From Echinarachnius parma (Eukaryota > Echinodermata > Echinoidea > Clypeasteroida > Echinarachniidae), in contig JBAMJV010002924.1 in assembly GCA_037951105.1 (NCBI GenBank), positions 124,001-188,000 of the forward strand: 64,000 nucleotides of DNA. Reading direction: 5' to 3'. The position numbers and the translations under genes are program-made. Below, one piece after another: positions 9,028 to 20,300 of the stretch. Below the pieces are notes generated by a model. The model was not told the origin of the DNA and made no database searches. It saw only the letters and a program-made list of their open reading frames with translations. Each line of letters begins with the position of its first letter. Positions within the stretch are counted from its first letter, which is position 1.

Positions 9028-9242
9028 ATACTGGAAAATGACATTCTGGACCATGTAATTGCATCATAAATATGATGCTGTATTGTATTTACTATGGGTG
9101 ATATACTCAAATTCTCCATAACTTTCTCCGTAAGTCACTTCATAGGTTTTTCCTGAGTACAGGCAGGAACTGAAGACACTTTTAAACGATATGCGAATTA
9201 TAGACTTAGAAAGATATTAGTATTCTAAAGTTGTACTTGGTA

Positions 9243-9271
9243 CTTTTTTTTGGGGGGGGGGGGGGGGGGGG
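9243..9271. repeat. T8-G21 homopolymer
   Basis: A run of T followed directly by about 21 G. Similar G or C runs recur at about 20822, 20941, 25124, 39001, 42000, 42100, 43150, 43390, 43724, 46760, 53587, 57802 and 59505. Their exact lengths are unreliable in any assembly. Confidence 0.9.
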
Positions 9272-9333
9272 AAACAGTAAAAGAGAAGATAGATTACTGG
9301 ACATTGCACTTTCATTGAACACAACTAAGACTA

Positions 9334-9512
9334 CAGTCAAGCCTGTATTTTAGTGACCACCCAAGGGAAACGAGACAAACGTCCACTGTATACAGGTGAC
9401 CACTGTAAACAGGTTACACAACACTGTTTTTCTCTACTTGGGACCATTTTTGGTGGCCACTATAGGCAGGTTGGCTGCTATAGACCAGTGACCGCTAAGA
9501 CAGGTTTGACTG
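9334..9512. mobile_element. Tc1/mariner-like MITE, family A
   Basis: Terminal inverted repeats CAGTCAAGCCTGT and ACAGGTTTGACTG bound a 179-bp non-coding element. It is preceded by TA (9332-9333), and the right TA is mutated. Internal text (GTGACCACC, GGTGGCCACTATAGGCAGG) recurs in a second, interrupted copy at 58084-58513. Confidence 0.7.
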
Positions 9513-9824
9513 TGTACAAGAAGTGTATTTACACATGCTATTTTACGAGAGTTCCCTTGGTATCTCTCTCCATTCTGATTGGATGTTAGGAAATGAAGCT
9601 ATACCAGTCATTGGCTAACAGCTGCCCAGTGGGCATGGCCAGAAGATGAATTATTGGCATGAAGGTGTTCCTAATTCAATATTTAGAATAAACCAATTGT
9701 GCACCTTTCTTAGGCACTTCCTAACTTCCTGACTTACATGTAGAACAAGATTGAGGAATATTAGAACACCACCCTACATTACTAATCGCCACACAGTATG
9801 TTTCATGTCAGTATCCTTGTGTTG

Positions 9825-10248
9825 TTTAAAGAGTACCACCATCCAAAAATAATATTCTTATAAATGAAAGATAACATCTTTAGTAGTCCATTCCACCAAC
9901 AACTTCAGAAAAATATGTTTCCAGAAAAAACAAATATAATTGGAAAATGCATTTAAAGCATGCGTTCACGGGTCTGCATGTACAAAGAGTACCTTTGTCC
10001 AGAGCAAACGAATCGTCCGGAATTATATTGTCTCCAAACGTACGCATGAATAGCATTGGCGCACTCGCAAATGTTTGGTGCGTACGGAACCATGAAATAA
10101 TATTTCCGTAAATGGTGGTAATTAATTGCATTGTTTATGAATTACACAACCCTTTGCAAAATGTTGAGTATCTACAGTATTTGATATCACAACACGGTAC
10201 CAAAACATATAATTATGTGTTGTTCTTTGCCTGGTGGTCCCCTTTAAA
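9825..10248. mobile_element. non-autonomous DNA element with TTTAAAG termini
   Basis: Left end TTTAAAGAGTACCACCATCC and right end GGTGGTCCCCTTTAAA are inverse matches, bounding 424 bp. The right 135 bp recurs at 41102-41236, so the element is dispersed. A short minus-strand reading frame inside is not conserved-looking and I do not call it a gene. The stretch 9513-9824 to its left shows nothing. Confidence 0.65.
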
Positions 10249-12304
10249 TTTTCTGAATTGATTTCATTATAAGACAATTCACTTTCACAGTAAAACCGCC
10301 AAGCAAAGATTTGATAAATTATTTGAATCTAATTCAAAATACAACATGTGAATCAGTCATAATGTTGTTACTGTGTGCTAACAATAGTTTCTACCTCTCT
10401 TAACGATACATGAATAGTATCTTTTTTTTTCTTGCTGCGCAGGAATGACATAATATGTTATACTGTACCAATAAGTTCACAATCACATAGCAGATATGTT
10501 CTTTAAAGCTCTCAATAAGTTACCATCAAATGATAGTCCTCTTTGACTTTGCAGATTTTGTGTCAAGAAAAAAAAAATGTAAATTGAAGCTTTGGAAATG
10601 TTATGGACAGCATTTACATTTATATTGGCCCAACTATTTTATTTATCAATATTGTTGAAATGGTACCGGAACAGATTCAGATGGCGAAATCTGAACCCAA
10701 CATTTTGTAAATGCAGAAATATATGCTTAAAGTTCCATACAAAAATATCTACATTATGTTGCTAAGATTGCACGAATTTCCACAGTCTGTTCAAAACATT
10801 TATTAGAGGGCTATTTTCATGCAGGCAAGCTGTAAAAGTAGCCCCAGATAAATCAATTCTATTTTCTCCCCTGTCGGATGTTGTCAACTCTTCAAATTCA
10901 CGGATGAGTAATGATTATATATTTCTCGTTGTCGGGGATAAAAGCTAATAATCTACTGTTTTGGTTTGAGGGATTTATTGAAATCACTCTGTAAACTTGC
11001 AAATATAACATTGGAATTACAAATACCCATCCAAATAAAATCCACAATATTTGTTTTTGGTAATGTACAATGTAGAGCCATTTGGCATATGGCATCTAAA
11101 ATGAAATTAAAATAAATGTTTACATTCAAATTCTGTATGAACTATTGTTACCCAACACAATACAGTCAACTTTTGCTTTACTTTTGGTTAATGTAATTGT
11201 TTTGTTTTTTTGTGGTCAAAAAGTTATAAACGTCTATATGATTGTCTTATGATTAGAATTTTATATTTGACACTATCGATGTCGGTTATTTATTTACCAA
11301 TTTGTCTCTTGTATCCTGTTTTGTCTCTACTGCGTGTTTGTAAAGCGAAGAGTATTATGGCTCATAACAACTGAACATTACTCAATGATATTATTGCTTC
11401 GTTGTATAGATGAATTGTATATTAGTTATTATGTTGTTGGTTGTACTGTCATTTGATTTCATTATTTGTATGCAAATTTTGAAGACTTTTGAAATGAAAG
11501 TCTGTTAAAACGAACCAGATATTTTCCATCATAATTTATGTCCTCTTTAACGTATTTTATTCAAAACATTTTACACAACTTTCCTTTTGTTGGAGATTTT
11601 TTTTCAGTAAGGAATCCAACAAACTTTGTATACACTATCAATAATATTGTAGTGGTCTTTATGAACTCTTCATTTTTAAAAATTATTTCCAAACGTGCTG
11701 CCCTATGATTCAAGTAATTTGAATAATTAAGCCAAGCTTTTTGTATAAATTATTCTTGGAGCTGCGACAATATAAAAATAATCAAATTATTTGTGTTCTC
11801 ATTTAACTCATGAAATTAATTATGAAAATGTTCTGATGTGATGACATGAACAATCCCTAATAAATTATTTTCAGTTTATGATCCACTTAACGCTAGGAGT
11901 GTGTTATGGCCCTAGATAAACTACAATGCTATTCAAGCTTATTTAGTACTTAATATCTAATAACCTTGTGATTTTAACCATGTGTTTTAATTGTATTATA
12001 GAATGTATCTGTACAATGATGTATGTAGACTGATCACGAGGCAGTAGGTTTCTTGCCCAGTTTTATCAATTTAAATTTAAAAAAAATGCCCCCCTTTTTT
12101 TATCAATTATGAACAAAGGCTGCTCGAGTGGTTAAGAATTCTAGATGATTTTAGAAGAAATAAAAATGTCTGTAAATTATGTATATCAAAAAATCTTATG
12201 CTCTGGACAAAATGTTTGATATTCCAGAAAATAAATGTATACAACTATATGATTGCATATTGCACTTGTTATTTTTGATGGTGTGAAATAAACCCTTTGC
12301 AAAA
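10249..12304. other. AT-rich intergenic DNA, nothing recognised
   Basis: About 2 kb with no exon-like open frame, tandem array or clear inverted termini. Confidence 0.6.
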
Positions 12305-12970
12305 TGTTCCGCAATTCAAGTTTGAGCGTTAATAACTCTCTTGTCCTTATATTATCTTACTCAAATTTGGTATAATTGAAAAAAAAAAGTTTATTCTTCT
12401 TTACATTGATACCCCATTCGTAATGCTTACATAATTATGGAATGTGCATTATATGGGGCCAAGTCAAGATTTAAATGTTCAAAATGCATTTTTATTGTGT
12501 GGCCATTCAAAAGACAAATACAGTGTAACCAACAATTATTTGGACACCCTGAAAAATAGGAAACTAACTATTTTTATAATTTTTCTAAAATGGTCTTATA
12601 TTTTATCTTGATTTCAACAAAGCAGCATCTAATAAACACATACAATGAATTTTAGGCACCTTTTTACCAAACATTTCTTCAAAATTTGTTCTAGCATCAT
12701 TTAAATTAAAGTGATTTTTTCAAGGTGTCCAAATAATTTTTGGGTACACTGTACATCTCCAAACAAATAAAGAATTCACATTGACAATAACGTATTTTGC
12801 GACATTTCGCATTGGCACGGCTCCATATTCAGGTCTACTGCACATTCCATAATTACATACTCATTACAAATGAGGCATTTATGTATAAGAAAATAAACAG
12901 GCTCAATTATATAAAATTCGAGTAGGATTATTTCAAAATAAAATATACATCAACGCTCAAACTTGAATTC
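12305..12970. mobile_element. foldback element interrupted by a MITE
   Basis: CAATTCAAGTTTGAGCGTT near 12312 is inverted at 12951-12970, and TAATTATGGAATGTGCA near 12433 is inverted at about 12841. These give two collinear inverted arms around the 12521-12751 element. No transposase is present. Confidence 0.65.
12521..12751. mobile_element. Tc1/mariner-like MITE with TA target duplication
   Basis: 231 bp bounded by CAGTGTAACCAACAATTATT and AATAATTTTTGGGTACACTG, with about 37 bp of terminal inverse match including GTCCAAATAATT. It is flanked by TA on both sides (12519-12520 and 12752-12753). The TA duplication and CAGTG termini support a Tc1/mariner-type origin. It is nested inside the foldback above and is therefore younger. 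Confidence 0.85.
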
Positions 12971-13412
12971 GGTGGATTCACAATACAGTGCGCCACCTAT
13001 CGGTTGCAGCGGACAGGCCGAAATCCGCAATGCCTCGTGGGAAATGGTCGACATTGAAATATAAGGCCGTATACAGCTCAGTGGTGCTAGGCTGTAATAT
13101 AATAATAATAATAGACATTTATATAGCGCAAATTGCAAAGAGCTTCTAAGCGCTTGAATAATTATTTAATTATTATTACCCATGGTCAACAGGTACATTT
13201 CAAACCCACAATGATATTGCATACTTTCTCAACTCCCCAGGGAGCAGGGGCAGGGTTCGAACTCGGGATCTCATGATCGGAAAGCGCGCGCTCTACCAAT
13301 CTTGCCACAACATGCACATCCACATGTACTGTGATGTCGACCCCGAAGTTGGAAATTGGCCTGTCCGCTGCAACCGATAGGTGGCGCACTGAATTGTGAA
13401 TCCACTGAATTG
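12969..13412. repeat. inverted repeat arms enclosing a SINE
   Basis: The left arm, 12969-13025 (GGATTCACAATACAGTGCGC then CACCTATCGGTTGCAGCGG), is answered inversely by 13361-13412. The arms are nearly identical, about 55 bp, with a SINE between them. The GTTCCGCAATTCA outer edge also occurs at 12307, so both foldbacks may be parts of one larger mobile unit. Confidence 0.7.
13096..13316 (-). mobile_element. tRNA-derived SINE
   Basis: On the minus strand a tRNA-like head contains an A-box-like GCAAGATTGGTAGAGCGCGC and a B-box-like GAGTTCGAACC. The body contains CCCTGGGGAGTTG and GTACCTGTTGACCATGGG. The 3' end is AGCGCTTAGAAGCTCTTTGC, TTTGCGCTATATAAATGTC and a (TATTAT)n tail. A sister copy lies at 18058-18352 on the plus strand. 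Confidence 0.8.
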
Positions 13413-13436
13413 CGGAACTTTTTTTGTGAGGGGTTT

Positions 13437-13545
13437 ACATACATATACAATAGAACCTCCTTATATTGAAATACATACACATACAATGGAACCTCCTTAT
13501 ATTGAAATACATACATATACAATTATTAGAACCTCCTTATATTGA
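13437..13545. repeat. three-copy tandem repeat, about 46 bp
   Basis: The GAACCTCCTTATATTGA block recurs three times, separated by ATACATACAYATACAATRG. It is non-coding. Confidence 0.85.
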
Positions 13546-13756
13546 GATATGGAATATAGACCCACTACTAAATTAAGACTTCCAAGAGCATAATAATTGT
13601 ATGTCTTTACCCCTCGACTTCTGATCTTCAAGTGAAGTTTAAATATCCCCAAGCCCATTAATTTCCACGCCCCTCATAGCAAGGACAAACAACTATCTAA
13701 ATTAGCATATCTGCCTATTCTAATTCCCCCTTACAAAATTACCCCCATCTGGGTAG

Positions 13757-15307
13757 TACTCCAGTCAATATAGGGTCTTGACCTCGGCAAAATTGCAACA
13801 TGGGAATTTTCTTCGGAATTCTGTTCAGGAAACTCCCCTGTACAACATAATAAAAGTCCTAAGAAATCGAAGCTAGGGAAAGTGGTTTAATTTGCATTAT
13901 AAAGATAATTAGCTAATTTGCATATTTCTGAAATGTTGTCAGGGGTCATTTTCTATCTAGGAATAGTAGAATATTGATAAAAATGATTATTCCAGAGTAA
14001 TTTAGGGCAAGGAATTCATTAACGGTGCTCATTTGCATGTGCCGTATAGGCAATGCCCTAAAAACCAAGGAGGCTGCCCCTAATTTGCATATTTCTTAAT
14101 ATTATTGGTTTTCAGTGGTTACAGCCTCTAATAAGCAATAATTCCAGATTATTATTTTTCATTCATGCTCTAAATATGTAGTGAAGATATTTCAGATCAG
14201 TTGCCACCTTGGCAACCTCTAGCAATGCATATAATTTGCATAATTAGGTTATTTACCTAATTTGCATATTCCCCCAAATTGAGTATATTGGGAACCTGGA
14301 AAGTAAAAATGACAAGTTATATCACTTTTCCAAGGTTTTCGGGGGGCAACAAGTCCATTTTTATACTTATTTCCATATAGCACCACCAAGGCAACCTTCT
14401 TAAATCCAAAATGGCTGCTCCCCAAATTACACATGTAATGATACACGACTTCATTATTTTTGGTTATATTAGAACGATATTACAATGTTTGGACTCTCAA
14501 TTATTGGAAAAAGCAATTAGAATACTTAAATTTTAATGTAGTTGGTTGCTTTCAGAAAAAAAATTATACTCTCATAAAATAAATGCTGTTAAAGTGGCAA
14601 ATAGAATTATCTCCTTTAAAATGACAAAGACGGCCATCTTGGATTTATGTGGGTTGCCAAGGTGAAACGTCGAATTAGGTATCATACATGGATTTCCTGC
14701 CCCCCCAAACCTTGGAAAAGTGGTATTTCTCGTCTTTTTTACCTTCTGGGTTTACACTATCCACGATTTTACCTGATTTCTGGGAATATGCAAATTGTGA
14801 AAATAATCGAATTATGCTAATTAAATGTATTACTAGAGGTTGCCAAGGCGGCAACCAAGCTGAAGTATCTTTAATACACATTTAGAACATGATTGAAGAA
14901 AAAAACCCTGTAATTATTGCTTATTAGAGGCTGTAGCCACTGAAAATCAATAATATTCATAAATATGCAAATTAGGAGCAGCCATCTTGGATTTCAGGGT
15001 TTTTCCCATATGGCACTTGCAAACGAGCACCGGAAATGGATTCCTTGCCCCAAAATACCTTAGAATATTTGTTTTAAATACTTGTGTACTTTTCCTAGAT
15101 AGAAAATGACCCCTGACCTTAATTCACAATTATGCACATTAGCTCATTATTTAATAATGCAATTTACACCACTTTCCCCAGCTTCGATTTCTTAGGAGTT
15201 TTAGTATGTTGTTCAGGGGAGTTTCCTGAACAAAATTTCGAAGACAAATCCTATGTTGCAATTTTGCCGAGGTTACCCCCTAATATTTGCTAGATTGACT
15301 GGACTAT
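13757..15307. repeat. 1.5-kb imperfect palindrome
   Basis: The left arm, from CCAGTCAAT, GACCTCGGCAAAATTGCAAC and CAGGAAACTCCCCTG, is matched inversely by the right arm ending CAATTTTGCCGAGG and GATTGACTGG. Further matching pairs (CTTTCCAAGG, GGGGTCATTTTCTATCTAGG) lie at symmetric distances. The arms are about 650-700 bp and the centre is near 14500. Repeated AATTTGCATATTT motifs lie inside. It is probably a foldback transposon, since no coding frame was found. Confidence 0.85.
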
Positions 15308-15873
15308 AGCAACAGTATAACAATTACATAGGAATGAAAGAAATTTGCCAACTAGCTACTAAATCAAATAGCAACAATTTCATAAAAGAAGTTCTTTCCC
15401 TCAGCAACAAGAAATGTAAGGGTTGTTACCTAGTAACCAATTACAACAAAAGAGCCAGCATTGAACCTGGGAAACTCAAAGAAGGGGCACATCAGTTGTG
15501 TGCGTTCAACCGGCCTGGGCTTCTGGCCTGAATATATACTTTAATTTAACAAAAGAAGCACTAATAACAATGACATGTGCTCACTAAAGCTAGCAGAGTA
15601 ATCAATGTTTACAAAATAACCCCAGGTTAGAAATGACTTGTAACACGACCCCCTATTTCTAGAAAATATATCATATTTTTTCCATTAAATTATATGTACA
15701 AGCATTTCTATACCTACAATTTCCAACCGCATCAAAACTCTAAAATAACTCGAATTAAACTAATTCTAGCATCTTCCTTTATAATGCATATATTTCTTAA
15801 TAAAAATCCAACACATGTTCAAATCCTGTCTGGACTACAAATCTTTCAAGGTACAATTTCTTACATCATTAAT
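15308..15873. other. tract 3' of the pol relic, possible LTR remnant
   Basis: Lies just past the RNase H stop on the minus strand, where the 3' LTR would be expected if RNase H ends the polyprotein. I see no matching second copy of it on the 5' side, so an LTR is not supported. Confidence 0.3.
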
Positions 15874-16290
15874 TTATTTAGCGATACGGCTCAAATAGTC
15901 AGCTCCGACATTTTCTGAACCGCGAATTGCCTCAACTCGATACCGAAACGGTTGGAGGGACAGTGCCCATCTCATCACTCGACTATTCGTACATTTGGCA
16001 TAATTGAGATAAGTGAGTGGTCGGTGGTCGGTCTCAATCGTGAACTCGGTACCTTCTAGGTACACCTGGAATTTGATGATGCCCCAGACTAAGGCTAGAC
16101 ATTCCCTTTCCACCGTGGAATATGCCTGTTCACGGGACAAAAGCTTCCTACTCGCGTAGGCGACATGATATATTTCGTCACCATGCTCCTGCAGTAGCAC
16201 TGCACCTATCCCGGTAACAGATGCATCTGTGCGCAAAATGAAAGGTCTACCTAAATCAGGCAAACTCAGAATTGGGACTGAACAAGACAT
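15874..16290 (-). pseudogene. Ty3/gypsy-type RNase H and tether region, broken pol part 2
   Basis: 138 residues read without a stop. They contain FILRTDASVTGIGAVLLQ, the AYASRKLL..E..YSTVERECLALVWGI block, and FTIETDHRPLTYL, which is the RNase H signature of Ty3/gypsy retrotransposons. It ends GADYLSRIAK-stop. A one-base shift near 16285-16295 separates it from the reverse transcriptase frame. In this element RNase H is the last pol domain, with no integrase frame downstream. Confidence 0.88.
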
Positions 16291-16294
16291 GCCT

Positions 16295-17674
16295 TTAACT
16301 TCTGGAAGGCGTCTTCCTCCAGTTCACCCTGCAGGTAAGCTTGTTCGGCTGACGATTCTTTGTCAAATTTGTGAGCGGCGCAGCAATAGAAGCGAAAGCA
16401 GGTATAAACTTGCGATAATAACTCACGAGCCCAATGAAGGAACGCATCTCCTTCTTGGTTTCCGGCCTAGGAGCGATGAGAATGTTCTCCACCTTGTCTT
16501 GCTGAGGCTTGAGCTTTGCCTCCTGAACTACATGGCCTAGGAATTCTACCTGTCTACATCCTATTTTACATTTGCTAGGTCTAGCCGTGAGCCCTGCCAC
16601 ACGAAGTCTATCAAATACTTCATGAAGCACTTGCAGGTGCTCCTCCCATGTGCTAGTGTGAACAAGTACATCATCTAGATAGTTATGAACGTGTGGCACT
16701 CCCTGCAGAAGCGATCTCATAACCCTACCAAATATCGCTGGCGCGTTCACAAGCCCAAAGGGCATGTCACAAAATTGATACAGTCCGCTCGGACTTCGGA
16801 AAGCCGTCTTTTGCTTTGCATCCTCCGATAGCGGGATCTGCCAGTAGCCTTTTGCCAAATCTAGTTTGGAAAAGAACTTGGAGCCAGAGAGGTTAGCGAA
16901 ACTCTCGTCTGGGTTAGGTAACGGCTTCGCATCAAAGACCGTTATGCGGTTGAGCGAACGAAAATCTATACAGAACCTGTTGCTCCCATCAGGTTTCCTC
17001 ACCATCACTATTGGGGAAGAGTATGGTGAGTCGGATGGTTCGATTACCCCCATTTTAAGCATCTTTTGTGTTTCTTCCTTTATCACAGGCTTTCCTGAAT
17101 GAGGAACGGGATATGGCCGCTGCCGTATTGGGTCAGACGACGTGAGTTTAATTGAATGTTCCCCTAAGTTAGTACTACCTGGAACGTCAGTCAGGACTTC
17201 TGCAAACTCAGACAGGAGGGACTTTACCTCTCCTAACTGTACCTTACTCATGTCTGCACTTAATCCAACATCCTTCATTGTCTCTGTCTGTTCAAAGGCA
17301 GGAAGTTGGATGCCTATCTTGTGATGAGACATTTGATCAGAGTCTCTTGTGTACGAAGGGTCCTCTTCAGACTCCTCAATGTACTCACATTCATCTACAA
17401 TGGTGGCCTGCGCACCAATCACTGAGCTAGTCTCATCTTGCCCTACATCTACTTGTCTTCCAATGTATTTCTTCAGCATGTTAGCATGAAACGTTTTCAT
17501 TGTTCCATTCAAATCTAACCTATAGTCCTGATTGCTCAATTTGTGGACCACAGTAAATTATGGTCCCTTCCACTGAAGCAGTAGTTTGTTCTGGTCAGTA
17601 GGTAAAAACAGAAGTACCTTTCCACCAACCTTAAACTGTCTATCTCTAATCTTCATATTGTAATTTTTCATATG
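16295..17674 (-). pseudogene. Gmr1-like retroelement: integrase C-terminus fused to reverse transcriptase
   Basis: From 17674 down, a KVGGKVLLFLP then HKLSNQDYRLDL and KTFHANMLKKYI stretch looks like an integrase C-terminal end. It is interrupted by a TAA near 17560. The same open frame then passes into reverse transcriptase: RQRPYPVP, GVIEPSDSPYSSPIVMVRK, GSNRFCIDFRSLN, FSKLDLAKGYWQIPL, FCDMPFGLVNAPA, the catalytic YLDDVLV, KCKIGC..VEFLGHVV and FIGLVSYYRKFIP. The frame slips near 16340-16380. Order integrase, RT, RNase H is the order reported for Gmr1-like Ty3/gypsy elements of deuterostomes. The 5' end is cut off by a TTAA-type MITE at 17675. It is inactive as read. Confidence 0.82.
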
Positions 17675-17678
17675 TTAA

Positions 17679-18048
17679 AGGGATTTAGTAACATTGTCCA
17701 AACCCTCAAAACTTACTTGGAACTATAGTGGTTCTCTCATACCGTGTTGTATTCATATTAACAATACAAGCATGGGTCAAGCTTCGTTTATTCAAATTTT
17801 CATTTCGTTCAAAAGATATTTACGATTAAAGTGTTCGGATGTTAAACTAGCTACTGGATCGTTTAAGCCATGTACAAGGTAAGTGTAATGAGTAAGTGAA
17901 TATCACTTTGCATTTTCGCTCATTTCTCGGCAAAATAACAACGTGAAATGTTCACACATTACTTTCTGGACATATCAGATCACACCAATACACATCTAAT
18001 TGACTGCGCATCACTTTTTACACTTGTCAACAAAGTTACTAGAACCCT
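17679..18048. mobile_element. TTAA-type MITE, family AGGGATYTAGTAAC
   Basis: Starts AGGGATTTAGTAACATTG after TTAA (17675-17678) and ends CAAAGTTACTAGAACCCT. The right target copy is mutated to TTTATG. The same family occurs at 44569-44932 (plus 49162-49174) and 46254-46641, with partial copies near 33840-33965 and 36460-36560. AGGG termini with TTAA target suggest a piggyBac-like source. Confidence 0.8.
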
Positions 18049-18057
18049 TTTATGTGG

Positions 18058-18352
18058 ACGTGGTGAGGCAAGATTGGTAGAGCGCGCACTTTCCGATCGT
18101 GAGATCCCGAATTCGAACCTTGTGTAGACCCACTGCGTTTGTCCTTCAGCAAGACAATTGATCCACAATATTACTGCTCTCTACCCAGGTGTATAAATGG
18201 GTACCATGGTCGGGTGTTAATTAGCCTTAGCGCCATCATCAGTGGCAGCTCGGCTAGTATGCTCCCCGGTGAGTTGGGAAAGTATGCAATATCATTGTGT
18301 GGGTTTGAAATGTACCTGATGACCATGGGTAATAATAATTATTTAAGCGCAG
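18058..18352 (+). mobile_element. tRNA-derived SINE
   Basis: The head reads GAGGCAAGATTGGTAGAGCG..GAGATCCCGAATTCGAACC (A and B box equivalents). The body has GGGTACCATGGTCGGGTG and GCTCCCCGGTGAGTTGGG, and the end TGACCATGGGTAATAATAAT. It is homologous to the minus-strand SINE at 13096-13316 but retains a longer body. Confidence 0.82.
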
Positions 18353-18403
18353 TAGAGTATTATGTTTATAATAGCAACTGCGATAAATGTTCATATTATT
18401 TAA

Positions 18404-19009
18404 AGGGTGACTAAATTACAAACGCATGTTGACTTTTGTTGATCTGTAATAATGAATACATCACATATCTTTTGACTATTTGATGTACATTTTTGTCATA
18501 TTTTTTATATTATTTTTTCTATTACTTTTATTCTACCTGCTAAGCTTCACCCCTAATAAAAACCTCCAGAAGCAATTGACTTTTGTGACATCATAATACC
18601 ATTCAACCATCAGTCAGCTAGATGAACAAAAGACATTGGTAATTCCCTTGCTATCAACTGACCACCTCTTCACAATTATAGTATTGCATGTTTTATACAA
18701 TGCCCACTCACCATGAAAAGAAGGGTTTCAATGAAAACATCCAATGCTAATGCAAGGTACTTAGTGGTGAGAACATATCTTTTGTTCATGTTTATCTAGC
18801 TAACTGATGGTTGAATGGTATTATGATGTCACAAAAGTCAATGCTGGAGGGTTTTTTTAGGGGTGGAGCTTAGCAGGTAGAATAAAATGAATAGAAACAA
18901 TAATATAAAAAATAGGACAAAAGTGTATATCAAATAGTCAAAAGATATGTGATGTATTCATTATTACAGATCAACAAAAGTCAACATGCATTTGTAATTT
19001 AGTCACCCT
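18404..19009. mobile_element. TTAA-flanked foldback element
   Basis: Terminal inverted repeats AGGGTGACTAAATTACAAA and TTTGTAATTTAGTCACCCT extend as long arms. Examples are ACATCACATATCTTTTGACT and its inverse, and the GAATGGTATTATGATGTCAC pair. It is flanked by TTAA at 18400-18403 and 19010-19013. It sits about 13 bp past the stop codon of the sialyltransferase exon on the opposite side, that is, in its 3' UTR. Confidence 0.88.
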
Positions 19010-19025
19010 TTAAGGGATGAAGTAG

Positions 19026-19287
19026 TTAAGGCGTGCAGTCGTTAATTAGTCGTATTGCTCCGATTCGATTAAGATCCGTCAGTATCCGGTATTCGTTCGG
19101 TATGTGATGGGAATTCGCCGTGTAGTTCAAGCTGATTCCCTCGTAGTAGTGGTGCTTCAGAGTTCTATCCGGGTGCCGCGGATTTTGAGTGAACGGGTAG
19201 AAACCGAAGAGTGCTATCTTCCGACAGAACTGCGTTGCGGCCGTGTACACTATGAGACCGGTGGTGGGATTAGGTACTTTCCAGATT
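19026..19287 (-). CDS. ST8Sia-like alpha-2,8-sialyltransferase, second (C-terminal) exon
   Basis: Minus-strand exon starting after GGTTTAG at 19288 and ending TGCACGCCTTAA (stop 19026-19028). It encodes 86 complete residues with the sialyltransferase S motif (PNPTTGLIVYTAATQFC..IALFGFYPF), motif III (HHYYE) and the VS region (HHIPNEY), ending IRLINDC. In ST8Sia enzymes this final Cys pairs with a Cys of the L motif. The exon begins with one base that completes the Arg codon left in phase 2 by the exon at 23498-24198, so the two join exactly. The product would be a Golgi type II transferase using CMP-sialic acid. Confidence 0.85.
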
Positions 19288-19399
19288 CTAAACCATAATA
19301 GAAAGCACGACACAGTTACAAAAAAGGGACATCGAATCGTCAAATTAAAAAAAATGAATATAGGACAAATTGTAATTTCAAAAACAAATACATGGTATG

Positions 19400-19716
19400 C
19401 AGTGGTGTAGCGTGGTCGGACTGATCGGACATAATTATTGAGGGCATACCTTATGTATTTCTTTGTTTAATAAAACATTCTCCTGATGTTTCACATTACT
19501 TTGTTCAGATTATTGGGGTGCAAGTGCCTCCCCATGCCCCCGTCGGTACGCCACTGATGGGTGCAAGTGCCTCCCCCTGCCCCCGTCACTACGCCACTGA
19601 TGGCAGTGGCGTAGTGTGGTCGGACTGATTTTTTTTTTTTTTGGGGGGGGGGGGGCGGGGCACGCAAAATTATTGGGGTGCAAGTGCCTCCCCATGCCCC
19701 CGTCGCTACGCCACTG
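19400..19716. mobile_element. hAT-type composite MITE with 8-bp target duplication
   Basis: Begins CAGTGGTGTAGCGTGG and ends CGCTACGCCACTG, with an exact 8-bp duplication ATGGTATG at 19392-19399 and 19717-19724. Inside are three near-identical blocks (GTGCAAGTGCCTCCCC..ACGCCACTGATGG) and a T-run/G-run, as if one copy had inserted in or been duplicated within another. CAGTG ends with 8-bp duplication fit the hAT superfamily. Confidence 0.88.
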
Positions 19717-19728
19717 ATGGTATGGTAA

Positions 19729-20300
19729 TTGGATCAAAAAAGAGTTTCTAAACTTTCAGGGAAATGATTTTCTACACACGTCAATGGAAGCAAATGGAAA
19801 CAAACTATAATATTGTTTAAACACTTTATTTACTCCCATTATTGATTGTTATTACACACATTATTTTTGTTATCAAATATAATTTAAATGCAGCTTTAGT
19901 TCTGCAGTAATTTTCATAATTTACTTTTGACTACTACAACAAAATATCACATGTTTATAGAAATACGGACAGTATTAAACATTTTCAATTTTGGCAAACA
20001 AACTGCTGGAAACTGGGTAATATCGCCTTTGTAATAACATAAGAGTCAATATGGAGATTAAATGTTCGATCTTAGCAGAATCTTCTTCATAGGCTAAGAG
20101 ACGAAACCATAGACTATACTTTAGGAAAAAAGGAAGAAGAAATTTCAATTACAAATAGGCTAACAAGGTACCACTGTGATATAGCGATAAACATATATGC
20201 AAATACATGTACAGTGTATGCAAGTAAACAGAGCATCAATATGAAGCCAAGTGGAACAAACAAAAACGAACTACACAGAATGAAAACGTTTGTGCACTTA
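19729..20300. other. AT-rich tract, nothing recognised
   Basis: Intronic with respect to the minus-strand sialyltransferase. No exon, array or inverted termini seen. Confidence 0.5.
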
